The position numbers and the translations under genes were made by a program. A stretch of 64,000 nt of DNA from Sacculina carcini (lineage: Eukaryota > Arthropoda > Thecostraca > Sacculinidae): contig OU696594.1 of the NCBI GenBank assembly GCA_916048095.2, forward strand, positions 3,137,281 through 3,201,280. Reading direction: 5' to 3'. Below the pieces are notes generated by a model, which had not been told where the DNA came from, did no database searches, and saw only the letters and a program-made list of their open reading frames with translations. This document shows, in pieces, positions 25,001-34,206 of the stretch. Within the stretch, counting starts at the first letter, position 1, and the number at the start of each line of letters is the position of its first letter.

Positions 25001-28000
25001 AGTGTATATATCAGTGTATATATCAGTGTATATATCAGTGTATATATCAGTGTATATATCAGTGTATATATCAGTGTATATATCAGTGTATATATCAGTG
25101 TATGTATCAGTGTATATATCAGTGTATATATCAGTGTATATATCAGTGTATGTATCAGTGTATATATCAGTGTATATATCAGTGTATATATCAGTGTATA
25201 TATCAGTGTATATATCAGTGTATATATCAGTGTATGTATCAGTGTATATATCAGTGTATATATCAGTGTATGTATCAGTGTATGTATCAGTGTATATATC
25301 AGTGTATATATCAGTGTATATATCAGTGTATATATCAGTGTATGTATCAGTGTATATATCAGTGTATATATCAGTGTATATATCAGTGTATATATCAGTG
25401 TATATATCAGTGTATATATCAGTGTATATATCAGTGTATATATCAGTGTATATATCAGTGTATATATCAGTGTATGTATCAGTGTATATATCAGTGTATA
25501 TATCAGTGTATGTATCAGTGTATATATCAGTGTATATATCAGTGTATATATCAGTGTATATATCAGTGTATATATCAGTGTATATATCAGTGTATATATC
25601 AGTGTATGTATCAGTGTATGTATCAGTGTATGTATCAGTGTATGTATCAGTGTATATATCAGTGTATATATCAGTGTATATATCAGTGTATATATCAGTG
25701 TATATATCAGTGTATATATCAGTGTATATATCAGTGTATATATCAGTGTATATATCAGTGTATGTATCAGTGTATATATCAGTGTATATATCAGTGTATA
25801 TATCAGTGTATATATCAGTGTATGTATCAGTGTATATATCAGTGTATATATCAGTGTATGTATCAGTGTATGTATCAGTGTATATATCAGTGTATATATC
25901 AGTGTATATATCAGTGTATATATCAGTGTATATATCAGTGTATATATCAGTGTATATATCAGTGTATGTATCAGTGTATATATCAGTGTATGTATCAGTG
26001 TATGTATCAGTGTATATATCAGTGTATATATCAGTGTATATATCAGTGTATATATCAGTGTATATATCAGTGTATATATCAGTGTATGTATCAGTGTATG
26101 TATCAGTGTATATATCAGTGTATGTATCAGTGTATATATCAGTGTATATATCAGTGTATATATCAGTGTATATATCAGTGTATATATCAGTGTATATATC
26201 AGTGTATATATCAGTGTATGTATCAGTGTATGTATCAGTGTATATATCAGTGTATATATCAGTGTATATATCAGTGTATGTATCAGTGTATATATCAGTG
26301 TATCAGTGTATATATCAGTGTATATATCAGTGTATATATCAGTGTATGTATCAGTGTATATATCAGTGTATATATCAGTGTATATATCAGTGTATATATC
26401 AGTGTATATATCAGTGTATGTATCAGTTACGGAGCCAGGTTTTTCCAAGCCCCTCCTTTCTTGGTGCTGCCACTGCTTTTATGCATATAATTGCCTTGTA
26501 TTCTATGTACCCTTGCTTTTTGTTTCTGCACTTTGTTGATGAATTAGGAATCAGATTGTTTCATCTAAAGCTTAATGGATTCAATTAACAGCTGCCACAT
26601 GGGAAGAAGCCGTAGCTTATGAACAATAAGCTTGCAAGAACAATAAGTTATCGCAGAATCAATCTTGTGTCGTGTGATATTTTTTTGCTAATAATTATCA
26701 TGCTAAAACAAACAAGACTAGAAAAGCTGGAAAAACTAAGGTGCATGTTTTTGTTTATCGCTAATTTCTTACTGATGTTTGTTTTTCTATTGCTAATCGT
26801 CCCATTTCAAAACTATCGCGCAGTGTGATGAAACGTTGTAGTGAATATGCTGGCTCTTTCGTCCACTTCTTGTTGGATTTTGATCTGCCAATATACGTTC
26901 CTTGTTCTACGTATGCGTACCGTAGGTCCCGACCATTAAATCCACCTGTACATTAAACCCATGGCACTGTTCATGCCTAAAATACTAGGTTTTTTTAGTA
27001 GTACATATATAATATGTAATATGTACATGTACAACATATATAATATGTTGAAAAATCGTTCTTTTTTATGGTTTATGTGTTAATTTACGTTTTTCATCAA
27101 ACTATTGCACATATATATAATTAATTAATATTGATATAATTCATATTATAATGAAGCTTGTTCTTTTTTATCAATAATAATTTGGCCAAAAAATTACCCT
27201 GTGAAATAGCTGTATGACCATTATGGATATATGCAGTAGAATTTTGGATAAAAACATGGGCTTAATATCCGATGTTTACGTTATATGTGTGTGTATCTAC
27301 ATATGTGCGTTTGTGTGTTCAGTTGTGAATGGATCGACAACGGAGTCTGTTTCTCGCTTCACTGACATCAGCGATGAGGACAGCCGTCTCAGCACTGCTA
27401 TCGCTGAAATTCTCGCTGTGCCCGCCGACAGTGTGGCTTTCTCCCGCCTCACACAACGCCTGCTCGCTCTGTCAGCCCCCACTGGGCCATGCAAGGAGGC
27501 ATGGTGGTCGCGCGTGACTGCTCATATTATCCACCAGGTGGCGCTGTCATCGCTGCCTGTCTGCTCGGCCGACGGGGGTATGGAGTGTCGCGAGGCGCCG
27601 CCCGACTCTCTCAGTCGTCCTGTGGCGCTGCTACACCAACTGTCACGGCTGTGTCGCCGACACGTGCGCGACCAGCTGCTGCAGCTGTTGGCCGAGGTGC
27701 GCCGGCAGCTGTTGCCCGGCGGCGGGTGGCCCAACAGTTGTCGGCTGCAGCTGGTGCGACTGGCGACGGCGGCCGGGCGTAGTTGCGGCCTGCTGGCTCA
27801 GGTGCGGTGTCTGCTGGTCGATCAGCTACTGCAGTTGCCCGGCGCCGCCGTCGCCACCACGCTAGCTGCCTGCCAAATGTGGGACAAGGTGCTGAAAAGC
27901 AGAACAAGTGAGTGTCGCTTCGTTTCTCACCCTTTCTCTCTGTGTCTCTCTTTGTTCATCTCTCTCTCTCTGTGTCTCTTCTATGTGGCTCTCTTTGTAT

Positions 28001-29933
28001 ATATCTGTGTCTGTGTTTCCTTTTGTCTCTGTGACTTTTTCTTTATTTTTTCTGTGTTTTTCTCTTTGTTGCTCTGTTATTATTTCCCTCTGTTTATCTC
28101 TGCTTTTCACTTTCTGTTTCTCTTTGCTTCTCTCCCCTGTCTCTTCTCTGTGTTTATCTTTGTTTCTCTCTGTCTCTTTGTATCTCTTTATTTATTTATC
28201 TGTGTTTTTCTCCCTGTCTCTCTTTGTTTATTTTTCTGTGTCTCTTTATCTCTCGCCCACATAGTGCAGTGGTTCTCAACCTGTTTTAGTATTCGCTGTA
28301 AAACAGCAGTCAGTTCTGGCACCACTCTGGAGTCTTGTTTTCTATAAGAACAAGTATTTTCCTCATTTGTCCAAATCAAATACGTTTGCCGCGTATTCGA
28401 GACTATTTGCAACTGTATGCCTTCATTAGGAAATATATATATTCGCACATTGTTCAAGAGGATTAAGCAAAAAATCCGCGAAAAATATAAATTATAGATA
28501 AACAACACATTTTCTTTCATTTTCTTTTTACTAAACATGTTGTGTGCGCGTGTGTGTGTGTGTGTGATAAATATTTGAATACTTCTTGTTAAAATATTGT
28601 TGAATGATTGTTTCTTGTTAAAATGTTGAAATATTTACATATTTCTTGTTAAATATTTGTAGTGTTCATATTTTGTCCGTGTGTGTCTGTTTGTCTGATT
28701 TGAACAGTTGCATTTTTTGAGACACATTTGTGTTATCATAGTCTCGCTGTATATCAAATTGTCCAATAGAACTGAACTTATCAGCGCAACTTTTCTCTCT
28801 CTTTGTTGATTGCCGTCATTGTCTCTGAATGATTTTCAACTGGATCTAACAGCAGTAGTGTGCGATATTGCTTCGTCTCGTACGCCTGCACTTTTTAATA
28901 TGTAATTTCTTCAATGACTTTTGCTTTAAAATGAGTAATTTTGCCAAAATCCAGTATTGTTTGACAAGTTATAAACGCTATTATAAATGTGTGTCTTTTG
29001 GGTTATTTTTAGGGGCTCGAGCGTTTCCGTTATTATGTATGTTAGACTCATTGTGCATTTCTTAAGGCTTCTTTTTCTAGGTTCATGTTTTCATTGTGTA
29101 TTGAGCGTCCCGGAGACTTCAATGTAAGGCGCGTACCATGTAATCTCATCCAAAATGTACAAAATGTGTGTGTGTGTGTGTGTATATGTGTGTCAGACAC
29201 TGCGCTATCGCCAATCGAGCAGGTGATGTTATTCTGGGTGATCAGCAAGAACGCTGTGCTGTGCCAGGACGTCGCTGATTGTGCCAACTCGACGCCACAA
29301 CCCTCCTACTCATCTCATCACCAACATCATCAACAACAACAGCCCGGCGCCAGCGCGCTTGTCTGTCTTGTACGACGAACGTACCGGGGCATGGCGGCGC
29401 CGACCGACGATTCCCAGCTGGCGCAGCGTCTTGTGCGACGATACGCCGGCCTCTCTCCGCAGGACGTCGATGAGGAAATGGAGGAGGAGAAGATAGAAGA
29501 GGATAAATCAGAGGAGGGGAGAAGACAGTGTCATGTGGCGATTCTTCTACTATCGGCATTGATGGGCATCACATGGACCAATCGACGTCTACTGGACGAG
29601 ACTATTGTTCCGCTAATGTGCCTGTGGCATCGGCGACGACTGCAAGACTCGACGGCCGCGCACCTTCTGCGTCTCACCGCCCAGATGGCGTTGTTTTCGC
29701 CGCGGCTCGACGATCGGCAGCTGGAGAAGAGTGTATGTGTGATGGAAGCTGGCAGCGAGGTGGCGCAGCTCGGCCAGATTGTGCGCCAAACACTGAACTA
29801 TTGTGTACGGCTGATGCATCGCCGAGCCTCGGCTCTACATTGTGTCGACTCTCAGAGAAGACTGCTGGCGTGCATTACGCGGCTCTCTGCTGCCACCACA
29901 ACAACGCCATCTGACGGACAATCCCTGAATTAA
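10042..29933 (+). CDS. ICE1: ICE1-like protein (little elongation complex subunit 1), nine exons
   Basis: The model joins exons 10042-10236, 11075-11146, 13168-13323, 13708-13797, 14260-14335, 16054-16152, 17575-22995, 27323-27907 and 29197-29933. Every junction keeps phase and gives 2,476 codons ending in TAA; human ICE1 is of similar size. Residues about 66-229 are coiled coil, 230-2036 are Ser/Asp-rich and disordered, and 2037-2476 are helical. From memory of the family, QMWDKVLKS and [20 protein letters not shown] resemble the conserved ICE1 C terminus, and CDRCQQLIK plus [10 protein letters not shown] resemble its N terminus. ICE1 scaffolds the little elongation complex that promotes Pol II snRNA transcription. 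The first ATG follows an in-frame stop (TGA at about 10024). The exon chain is strong; the family name is an inference, since no alignment was run. Confidence 0.68.
10237..11074. repeat. ICE1 intron 1: TA-type element with nested hAT MITE
   Basis: Sequence from about 10420 (gtgaaacctccaat) to about 11035 (gccgctcaaatagaactg) is shared with 54715-54960 and, inverted, with 13430-13520. It looks like a Tc1/pogo-type repeat interrupted by the hAT MITE at 10678-10966. Confidence 0.45.
10678..10966. mobile_element. hAT MITE family A, full copy
   Basis: The ends cagtgactcttaacc and gttaagaaccactg are inverted repeats. Flanks ctctaata (10670-10677) and gtctaata (10967-10974) match at 7 of 8 bases, as expected of an hAT target duplication. 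The element is 289 bp and non-coding. Confidence 0.8.
11075..11146 (+). CDS. ICE1: ICE1-like exon 2
   Basis: Codes 24 residues ([18 protein letters not shown] and on) after acceptor ttgccgcag. The donor is gtttgt, a weak site. Phase is 0 on both sides. Heptad-like Leu/Lys pattern. Confidence 0.6.
11318..11990 (-). mobile_element. LINE reverse-transcriptase fragment in ICE1 intron 2
   Basis: The minus strand reads [19 protein letters not shown], then [19 protein letters not shown] and [20 protein letters not shown]. These are the WS.KW....N..KC, EKDLG and LVRP.LEYAS.VW blocks of the RT thumb region in CR1/Jockey-type LINEs. Scattered stops show decay. The 11318-11345 end (ctcacctagttgttctt) resembles the LINE 3' ends at 2955, 29960 and 55150. 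Confidence 0.65.
12266..12331. repeat. Short tandem, 13-bp unit aactaacttcttg x5
   Basis: Five near-perfect head-to-tail copies in ICE1 intron 2, ending in a MITE-like gagaaccactg end near 12360. Confidence 0.85.
12428..12486. repeat. TG microsatellite
   Basis: (TG)n with cgtg interruptions in intron 2. Confidence 0.85.
12741..13092. mobile_element. Dispersed inverted-repeat element, copy 2, with (TA)n expansion
   Basis: Colinear with the outer parts of 1098-1910, from ctaaatgtgtaaggattcaa to cacatttagcgtcaaccc. It lacks the foreign interior of copy 1 but carries a (TA)n tract at 12982-13058. Confidence 0.6.
13168..13323 (+). CDS. ICE1: ICE1-like exon 3
   Basis: Codes 52 residues ([20 protein letters not shown] and on, to LNTAN) of heptad-rich coiled coil. 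The acceptor gtagtcag follows a (TG)n tract. The donor is gtcaga. Phase is 0 on both sides. Confidence 0.68.
13708..13797 (+). CDS. ICE1: ICE1-like exon 4
   Basis: Codes 30 residues ([20 protein letters not shown] and on). The acceptor is gtttgtttcag and the donor gtgagt; phase is 0. Continues the coiled coil. Confidence 0.7.
14260..14335 (+). CDS. ICE1: ICE1-like exon 5
   Basis: Codes [20 protein letters not shown] then IKVIQ and one base of the next codon. The donor gtgtgt was chosen over the closer gtgatt because only it matches the phase of exon 6. A 15-bp minisatellite starts five bases after the exon. Confidence 0.6.
14340..15562. repeat. 15-bp minisatellite, about 81 copies, in ICE1 intron 5
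   Basis: The unit is tccatcactatattg, with frequent atactg, tttactg and gtcactat variants. It runs head to tail without spacers. Because 15 is a multiple of 3 and the unit has no stop in five frames or more, it creates 400-470 codon artefact ORFs on both strands (SITIL, YCPSL and MDNIV repeats). Confidence 0.95.
15605..15975. mobile_element. Dispersed MITE family B, copy 1
   Basis: Shares aggcctgaaatacaag, gtgttaatttacgttttt and catactataatgaagcttg with 26926-27280 and, inverted, with about 33590-33868. The terminal motif tgggcttaat..ccggga is degenerate here. Confidence 0.5.
16054..16152 (+). CDS. ICE1: ICE1-like exon 6
   Basis: In phase it codes [20 protein letters not shown] then [13 protein letters not shown] plus one base. 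The acceptor is cagcgcag and the donor gtatga. It joins exon 7 to give ...[14 protein letters not shown] without a stop. The [14 protein letters not shown] segment resembles the short helix closing the N-terminal coiled coil of ICE1. Confidence 0.62.
16923..17075. mobile_element. Pogo/Tigger end fragment with CRE and CCAAT box
   Basis: Begins cagtcgatcctccaaatagc after TA, the same terminal type as 6472-7253. It is followed by tgacgtca (about 17000) and agccaatcagcgacgag. This is the 5' end of a pogo-like element with a promoter-like region, lying in ICE1 intron 6. The rest of the element is absent. Confidence 0.55.
17094..17150. repeat. CA microsatellite
   Basis: (CA)n with ata interruptions in ICE1 intron 6. 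Confidence 0.8.
17288..17558. mobile_element. hAT MITE family A, abutting ICE1 exon 7 acceptor
   Basis: The ends cagttcttattaacc and ttaagaatcattg are degenerate copies of the family termini. The element is 271 bp and stops 16 bases before exon 7. The branchpoint region of this intron must therefore lie mostly in MITE sequence. Confidence 0.75.
17575..22995 (+). CDS. ICE1: ICE1-like exon 7 (large disordered exon)
   Basis: A 5,421-bp exon, residues 230-2036, begins [20 protein letters not shown] after acceptor aattgcag. It is rich in Ser, Asp, Val and Thr, with acidic patches ([17 protein letters not shown]) and few hydrophobic stretches, as in the central region of ICE1. Around 18330-18540 a 27-bp tandem codes nine-residue repeats of SLTSP type. 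Around 20440-20800 there is an Arg/Ser-rich, Trp-containing basic segment. The donor is gtcagt in phase 1. The exon has higher GC than the flanking introns and no stop over 1,800 codons, which supports real coding. Confidence 0.8.
23028..26426. repeat. 12-bp minisatellite, about 280 copies, in ICE1 intron 7
   Basis: The unit is tatatatcagtg, with the variant tatgtatcagtg throughout and occasional 8-bp units (tatcagtg). It starts 33 bases after the exon 7 donor. All three forward frames stay open for more than 1,100 codons (YISV/IYQC/CISV repeats); these are not proteins. Confidence 0.97.
26926..27280. mobile_element. Dispersed MITE family B, copy 2, near ICE1 exon 8
   Basis: The left end gtaccgtaggtcccgaccat is matched inverted by the right end of the 33.6-33.87 kb copy. 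The right side, acatgggcttaatatccgat, is the degenerate opposite terminus. It ends about 45 bp before exon 8. Confidence 0.55.
27323..27907 (+). CDS. ICE1: ICE1-like exon 8
   Basis: Codes residues 2037-2231, from [20 protein letters not shown] to [12 protein letters not shown]. It is Leu/Ala/Arg-rich and helical. The C-terminal stretch from [12 protein letters not shown] to QMWDKVLKS is the part most like the ICE1 C-terminal domain. The acceptor is tgtgtgttcag, the donor gtgagt, and phase agrees with both neighbours. Local GC is high (third positions mostly G/C), unlike the introns. Confidence 0.72.
27908..29196. other. ICE1 intron 8
   Basis: Starts with about 340 bp of (tctctctgtg)n-like pyrimidine-rich repeat. 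A hAT-like end cagtggttctcaacctg lies at 28266. A TG microsatellite is at 28543-28567. A (TG)n tract (29166-29193) directly precedes the next exon. Otherwise nothing is recognised. Confidence 0.6.
29197..29933 (+). CDS. ICE1: ICE1-like exon 9 (stop codon)
   Basis: Codes the last 244 residues, beginning [20 protein letters not shown]. There is a His/Gln-rich linker (HHQHHQQQQ), an acidic Glu-rich segment and then a helical part ending [27 protein letters not shown] followed by [14 protein letters not shown] resembles the conserved tail of ICE1. The TAA is at 29931-29933. No strong AATAAA is seen nearby. Confidence 0.72.
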
Positions 29934-29959
29934 TCTAGTGTGGACCAGTGCCATGTGTC

Positions 29960-30260
29960 TGTGTGCTTAACTAGTTGCGGTAGAGGAAATGAGATTACGC
30001 TCGGACTGTCCTGTCTTTCCCTCACTGGGTGTCCAATTTATACTTGAACTCTCCTGTGGTTTTGGCCTCTACGATAGTCAAATTGTGCAATGTATTAAAA
30101 ACGTCAATTCGCCTGAAGGGAAAACTGTATTTCTTTGTGTCTTTTTTGCATCGAGGTTTTCTGAGCTTCCTTCATCCTGCTTTATCAGTTCAATTTCCTG
30201 CTGAACTGTGATTTCTCTCATCTTCCTGAAAATATGAATGAGGTCACCCCGTGTCCTGTG
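29960..30260 (-). mobile_element. CR1-like LINE 3' region (relic)
   Basis: On the plus strand it runs from cttaactagttgcggtagag through ctcggactgtcctgtctttc to ttcctgaaaatatgaatgag and aggtcaccccgtgtcc. This is the inverse of the conserved RT tail/3'UTR of CR1-type LINEs (RGDLI..F on the minus strand at the far end). It is colinear with 2955-3340. It lies just 3' of the ICE1-like stop. Confidence 0.5.
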
Positions 30261-30380
30261 TGTGTGCGTGTGTGTGTGTGTGTGTGTATTTATGTACCGT
30301 GTGTATGCGTATATACTGTATGTGTTTGTTTGTTTGTATAGTGTGTGTTTTCAGTGTATGTATTTGTGTTAGTTTGAACC
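30261..30380. repeat. TG-rich simple repeat
   Basis: (TG)n with tatgta and ttgt variants. Confidence 0.75.
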
Positions 30381-30955
30381 AGTGTGTTATGGCGATGGCT
30401 GGTATGATATACTAGCGCATTCTTGTTGTAATTCTTCATATTTACTCAGATTTTGATTTGAAAACGTAAGTGCGAAAACGGATAGACGATTTTGATTGAA
30501 GATTTTGATTTGAAATTGTGATATAGTTAAATTAAGTGCAAAAAATCGTGCTTTCTTCCGATCAGCGACTCGCGAAATGAATAATTTCGAGTTAATGTTT
30601 AGTTAATTTCGAGTCATGAGTCGTGAAGTAGCGGCGCTGATGGCTGCACGCACCACGGTTGAGCTCAGTGTGTGTGTTTATGCTGTGACGCTGATCACTA
30701 CCTATAGTGTAACTTTGAGTTGTTATGTGATTTTGTATAATGTTCTATGATAACCCATCATAGTGCTCCAGTACTGGTGCCCTAGTGATAGTAAAACCGG
30801 CAAGTCTTGTGGCCGCATACATTTCTTTTGGATGCATATCGCAGCCTACACATCACATTGAAGCGCTCTACAAAAAATCGCCGATACAAGTGATAATATT
30901 TCTTCAAACTCGGCTGTGCTGGACTGTAAACGGCGCCGCACACGCCGAGGAAGAC
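30381..30955. other. Intergenic, no gene called
   Basis: A short GC-richer stretch near 30600-30670 starts atgagtcgtgaagtagcg and could be mistaken for an exon, but I see no partner exon. Nothing else is recognised. Confidence 0.3.
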
Positions 30956-31153
30956 GTGCCAACTACCGTGGCTGTTACAGCCAGTGTACAATGCATTGAC
31001 ACCATGCTTCACTCTTGCCTCGCTCTTCCTCAACCATTGGTTTTAACCGGTGACTTTAATTTTAATCGCATAGACAAAATGTCATCTTCACGTTTTATAG
31101 ATTTACTAAAAGACTATGACTTGCGCCAAATAATCGAAAAACCCATTGATTGA
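30956..31153 (+). mobile_element. LINE endonuclease fragment
   Basis: The frame ends PLVLTGDFNFNRIDKMSSSR then FIDLLKDYDLRQIIEKP. This is the GDFN-x-P/R...F...L....L.Q.I..PT block of the apurinic-type endonuclease of non-LTR retrotransposons. Only this short piece is preserved. Confidence 0.65.
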
Positions 31154-31340
31154 TTGATTGATTAACATTGATTGATTGATTCATATTTGCCGTATTTACC
31201 GCGACATGTGGCTTGATTTGTGATATTTGTCATGTTTTTTGTGGTTGGTGTTTGTTGTTTTATTGTTGGTGTTGGTGTTTGTTTGTTTTGTTTGTATTAT
31301 TGTGGTTGGTGTTTGTTGTTGTTTTGTTGTGGAATTTTAG
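31145..31340. repeat. Simple repeats (attg)n and gttggtgtttgttg
   Basis: ttgattgattgattaac blocks are followed by GT/TTG-rich degenerate repeats between the convergent ICE1-like and FAAP24 3' ends. Confidence 0.7.
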
Positions 31341-31594
31341 CACACATTCGAGGCGCTTTTGTCGTTTTTGCTTTTGATTGAACCGAATACACGACATGTA
31401 TTTTGCCCTGCCGATTGTGTTCAACTGCTGGTGATTTTTGAACGGCGACTATTTGCAATCAACGAGAACAGAATGGCTTGCTGAACAATTTGTAGATAGA
31501 GTATGAGAGCGATTTGTGAAGACCCTGTGGAAAGCAGAGGATGAGAGGGCGACCTAACTTCGTGATGTACTGGCTAGCACAGCACCATTGGGAC

Positions 31595-32002
31595 TCATGG
31601 ACTGATGGGGTCCTCATGCGTCGGACCATGCAAGAACTGATGAAGAGACCTTGCCGTCTTCACTCCCAGCAGTTGAGTCAACTGTTGCTCGCTCGTGGAG
31701 GCCATCGCTTTCACACTGCCAAACTCACTGAATAATTTCCTACTGCGCCATTCCCCCAGCGTTGGCACCACACACAAACAACGCACTAGTGCATCATCTT
31801 GCCGCCAGGGGGCGCTAGGAGCGGGCAATGGCGGACTATGACGCGCTCGTGCGCAGCAACAAGTCAACTGGTGAAGTACTGAAGGCAGCTGCTCAAGATT
31901 GCTAATGGGCAACAAGTGCACGTGCAACATGCGACCAACCACCTCGGGTTGCAACTGTTGCCACGCGGACTGTGTTGCACCGGTCAACATCACTATTGCA
32001 AC
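31595..32002 (-). CDS. FAAP24: FAAP24 exon 2 (HhH domain, stop)
   Basis: Codes 135 residues from VAIVMLTGATQSAW to PTHEDPISP. The acceptor tgtgtgtgtcag is the end of a (TG)n tract. Contains the C-terminal (HhH)2 region. Confidence 0.8.
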   Translation of the reverse strand, partial: VAIVMLTGATQSAWQQLQPEVVGRMLHVHLLPISNLEQLPSVLHQLTCCCARARHSPPLPAPSAPWRQDDALVRCLCVVPTLGEWRSRKLFSEFGSVKAMASTSEQQLTQLLGVKTARSLHQFLHGPTHEDPISP

Positions 32003-33355
32003 CTGACACACACACACACATACATACAAACACATGCAATTGCAAAAATGTGTGAAAAATGCTTGTTTGTGTGTGGGAACCCTTCGTGAAAAGTTAACAA
32101 TGTTTGCGTTGTCCAAATGTGCATTGAACTGTGTGGGTAATTGTAGTGAAGTGTGAATTGAGATAATAATTTGAAATGAAAGTGTTTGTTAATATTATCG
32201 TCGTATCACTGGCGGATTCAGGGGGCGGGGGTTCCACCAACTCCTCAAGAGGTTCAATAAAAGAGGTCAAGAAAAAGTAGTTTTTCTGTAGAATTTCTTG
32301 ATATAAGAATTATCGCAAAAACGTTGCATAATGATGCATGTACATGACTGATCGCCCCAAAATTCTACCACCACCCCCCAATCGATTCAGCCCCTTCCAA
32401 AATTGCACTCTGGATCCGCCACGTGCGATATTGAGAGGCTATATAGCCTCGTGTGTGTGTACAGTGTACCCCGGTTATAAGAGAGTATTTATTCCTGGCC
32501 CGTCTTCTATATACTTTACGTGTAATTTTTCCCCGGATATAAGAGATACCTTTTCTCCACTCCCGACTCTCTTATATCCGGGGTTCAACTGTAACGATAG
32601 CAGTATGGGGCGATGGAGTACGACCATTTCTCCCAACATACCATCTGGTCTAACGCTGATGCGATGCGATGAAACACCGAGCGATGGTACAGGCCGTGAG
32701 TGCATCTGACAGTGGTGTATCTAGTGGCTGAGTTATGCGAGTAACCATCTTGGCCTATTTTTATCAGCTGTATGAAGTTTATGCTAGGTTAGGTTTGGTA
32801 AGCTTAGGTTGGTTAGGTTAGGCAAGTTTTGATTATTTTAGGTTTGGATGGTTTGGTTTAGGTTGGATGGTTAGGTTGGTATATGTGTAATACGGTTCGG
32901 ATATAGCACATATACAACTATTCACTACAGACATACGATATTAAGGTCGGGCTTTAAATTGTACGTGTAAGCGTTAACTTGTTTGAAAACCACTAAGCTT
33001 CATACAGGTGATAAAAATTGGCCGTGGCGATAGACAAAAATGAAGAGTACAACGCCAGAATGATGACCTTGTGTTTGGCCTGCGAACGTTGGAGAACTTG
33101 CAGCTTGCGAAGACACTGGGAGACGTTGATGAGATCTCGCTCGAGGAGCAGGAGAACAACCACTTCGTCGGCCAGTTGAAAATCCGCCGAGGCCGTGATG
33201 TCCGACAAGATCGGCTGTTGATTTTGTAGCAGCCGCGCCACGGACGTCTCGCGCCATCGCTGGTGCATCAACAGACGTCCGGCTGGAGCGCAATTTCTTG
33301 CGGGGACAGAGTACGAACAGTAATCCTCATTCTCTTCGCGGACAGGCAAGGCCAT
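31595..33355 (-). CDS. FAAP24: FAAP24 homologue (Fanconi anemia core complex-associated 24)
   Basis: Two exons, 33355-33068 and 32002-31595, join in phase 0 to 231 codons; human FAAP24 is 215. FAAP24 pairs with FANCM, binds branched DNA and helps bring the FA core complex and ATR signalling to stalled forks. Residues about 25-125 form the XPF-type nuclease-like domain without an ERKxxxD catalytic motif, as expected: RLLMHQRWRETSVARLL aligns with the family's N-x-W-R-G-S block, and KHKVAIVML is the core strand formed across the splice. Residues about 168-222 are a tandem helix-hairpin-helix (VPTLGEWRSRKLFSEFGSVK, then LLGVKTARSLHQFL). The ATG in ccgctatgg context was preferred over upstream non-ATG extension. 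Confidence 0.82.
32208..32423. mobile_element. MITE with cactggcggatycag ends
   Basis: The left end cactggcggattcaggggg and the right end ctggatccgccacgtg are inverted. It lies in the FAAP24 intron and is non-coding. Confidence 0.5.
32462..32591. mobile_element. 130-bp TA-flanked MITE (ggttataagagag family)
   Basis: The left end is cagtgtaccccggttataag and the inverted right end cagttgaaccccggatataa. TA flanks both sides (32460-32461, 32592-32593), so it is Tc1/mariner/pogo type. A second copy lies at 38867-39030. Confidence 0.8.
32770..32890. repeat. Degenerate (TTAGG)-like repeat
   Basis: aggttaggtttgg/ggttggatggtt units in the FAAP24 intron. They resemble the arthropod-type TTAGG motif but are irregular. 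Confidence 0.5.
33068..33355 (-). CDS. FAAP24: FAAP24 exon 1
   Basis: Codes MALPVREENEDYCSYSVPAR through SQAKHK (96 residues). The donor cacaag|gtcatc was chosen because reading on would duplicate the hydrophobic strand (VIILAL) that exon 2 supplies as VAIVML. Confidence 0.78.
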
Positions 33356-33589
33356 AGCGGGAGAACAGCACAGTATAGTGCACGCGAGCTCACTCAATAT
33401 GTCACGACCTGTGTAATGTGCCCGGTCACAATGAAACACTGAACACAACACAACACAATATGCCTTAGATCTCGGTCGTCTAGAACATCTTTTAATACAA
33501 AATTCTACTCCATATGTTCTATGGTGGGCTCAATGGCCAGACAGATATTTCAGGATAAGAGAATTCAGTCTATCAATGATGTTTTATTC

Positions 33590-33868
33590 AAAATAACAAA
33601 CTTCATCATAGTATGAATTATATCAATGTTGATAAAGTACAATTGTGTCCAATAGTTTGATGAAAAATGTAAATTAACACACAAATAATAGAAAAAGATG
33701 GATTTTGTCAGCATATCGTATACGTGTAACAAATTGAAATTGAAAAATACTACCGCAGAAAAGTTCAAATTTCGGATGGGTTTATTGGAGGACCGTACTA
33801 CTAAAAACCTAGTATTTCAGGCCTGAAAAGTGGCATGGGCTTAATGACCGGGACCTACGGTACTAACG
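33590..33868. mobile_element. Dispersed MITE family B, copy 3
   Basis: An inverted copy of the 26926-27280 element, from atgaattatatcaatgttga to the terminus ccgggacctacggtac. The left terminus is not clear. It lies between FAAP24 and PP6. Confidence 0.55.
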
Positions 33869-34044
33869 ACGAAAAATATCAAAAGACAAACATTTCAATC
33901 AAACATTGCAGATAGAATAAGTATGAGATGATAATCAGCTGGTCCCAGTAACAATAATGAAATGTGCAGAAAAACAGAACTCTATGTACACAACAAGTGT
34001 ATTGACACACACATATCATGAAAAACAACAGCACAGTTGATCAA

Positions 34045-34206
34045 TCACCGATTATGCCGCTGTAATGCCATCCAAGCCGGTCTCAGAATGAAACACAGCC
34101 CAGTGCGAGCGTATGGAAAGTCAAAGCTTTCCTTGATGAAGGCACCTTGAAGTCCCAGACACACAACAGATCGAAAAGTCGCCATCAGCGACCAGTCAAT
34201 GTGCAA
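34045..34206 (-). other. Candidate orphan exon, 53 codons
   Basis: A strong acceptor (tttgtttttctcag) precedes an open frame, LHIDWSLMATFRSVVCLGLQ through GAFIKESFDFPYARTG to ALQRHNR, then TGA. It lies 50 bases after the PP6 stop on the same strand. I do not recognise the peptide and see no matching upstream exon. It may be PP6 3'UTR that is open by chance, or the last exon of a gene spliced around or from PP6. Confidence 0.3.

Noticed and set aside
14340-26426. CRISPR-like arrays
   Set aside because: Repeats are contiguous without spacers and lie in introns of a eukaryotic gene.
23018-26588. Three forward ORFs of about 1,150-1,180 codons and a 529-codon reverse ORF
   Set aside because: Pure translations of the 12-bp array in different frames; the unit length is a multiple of three and lacks stops.
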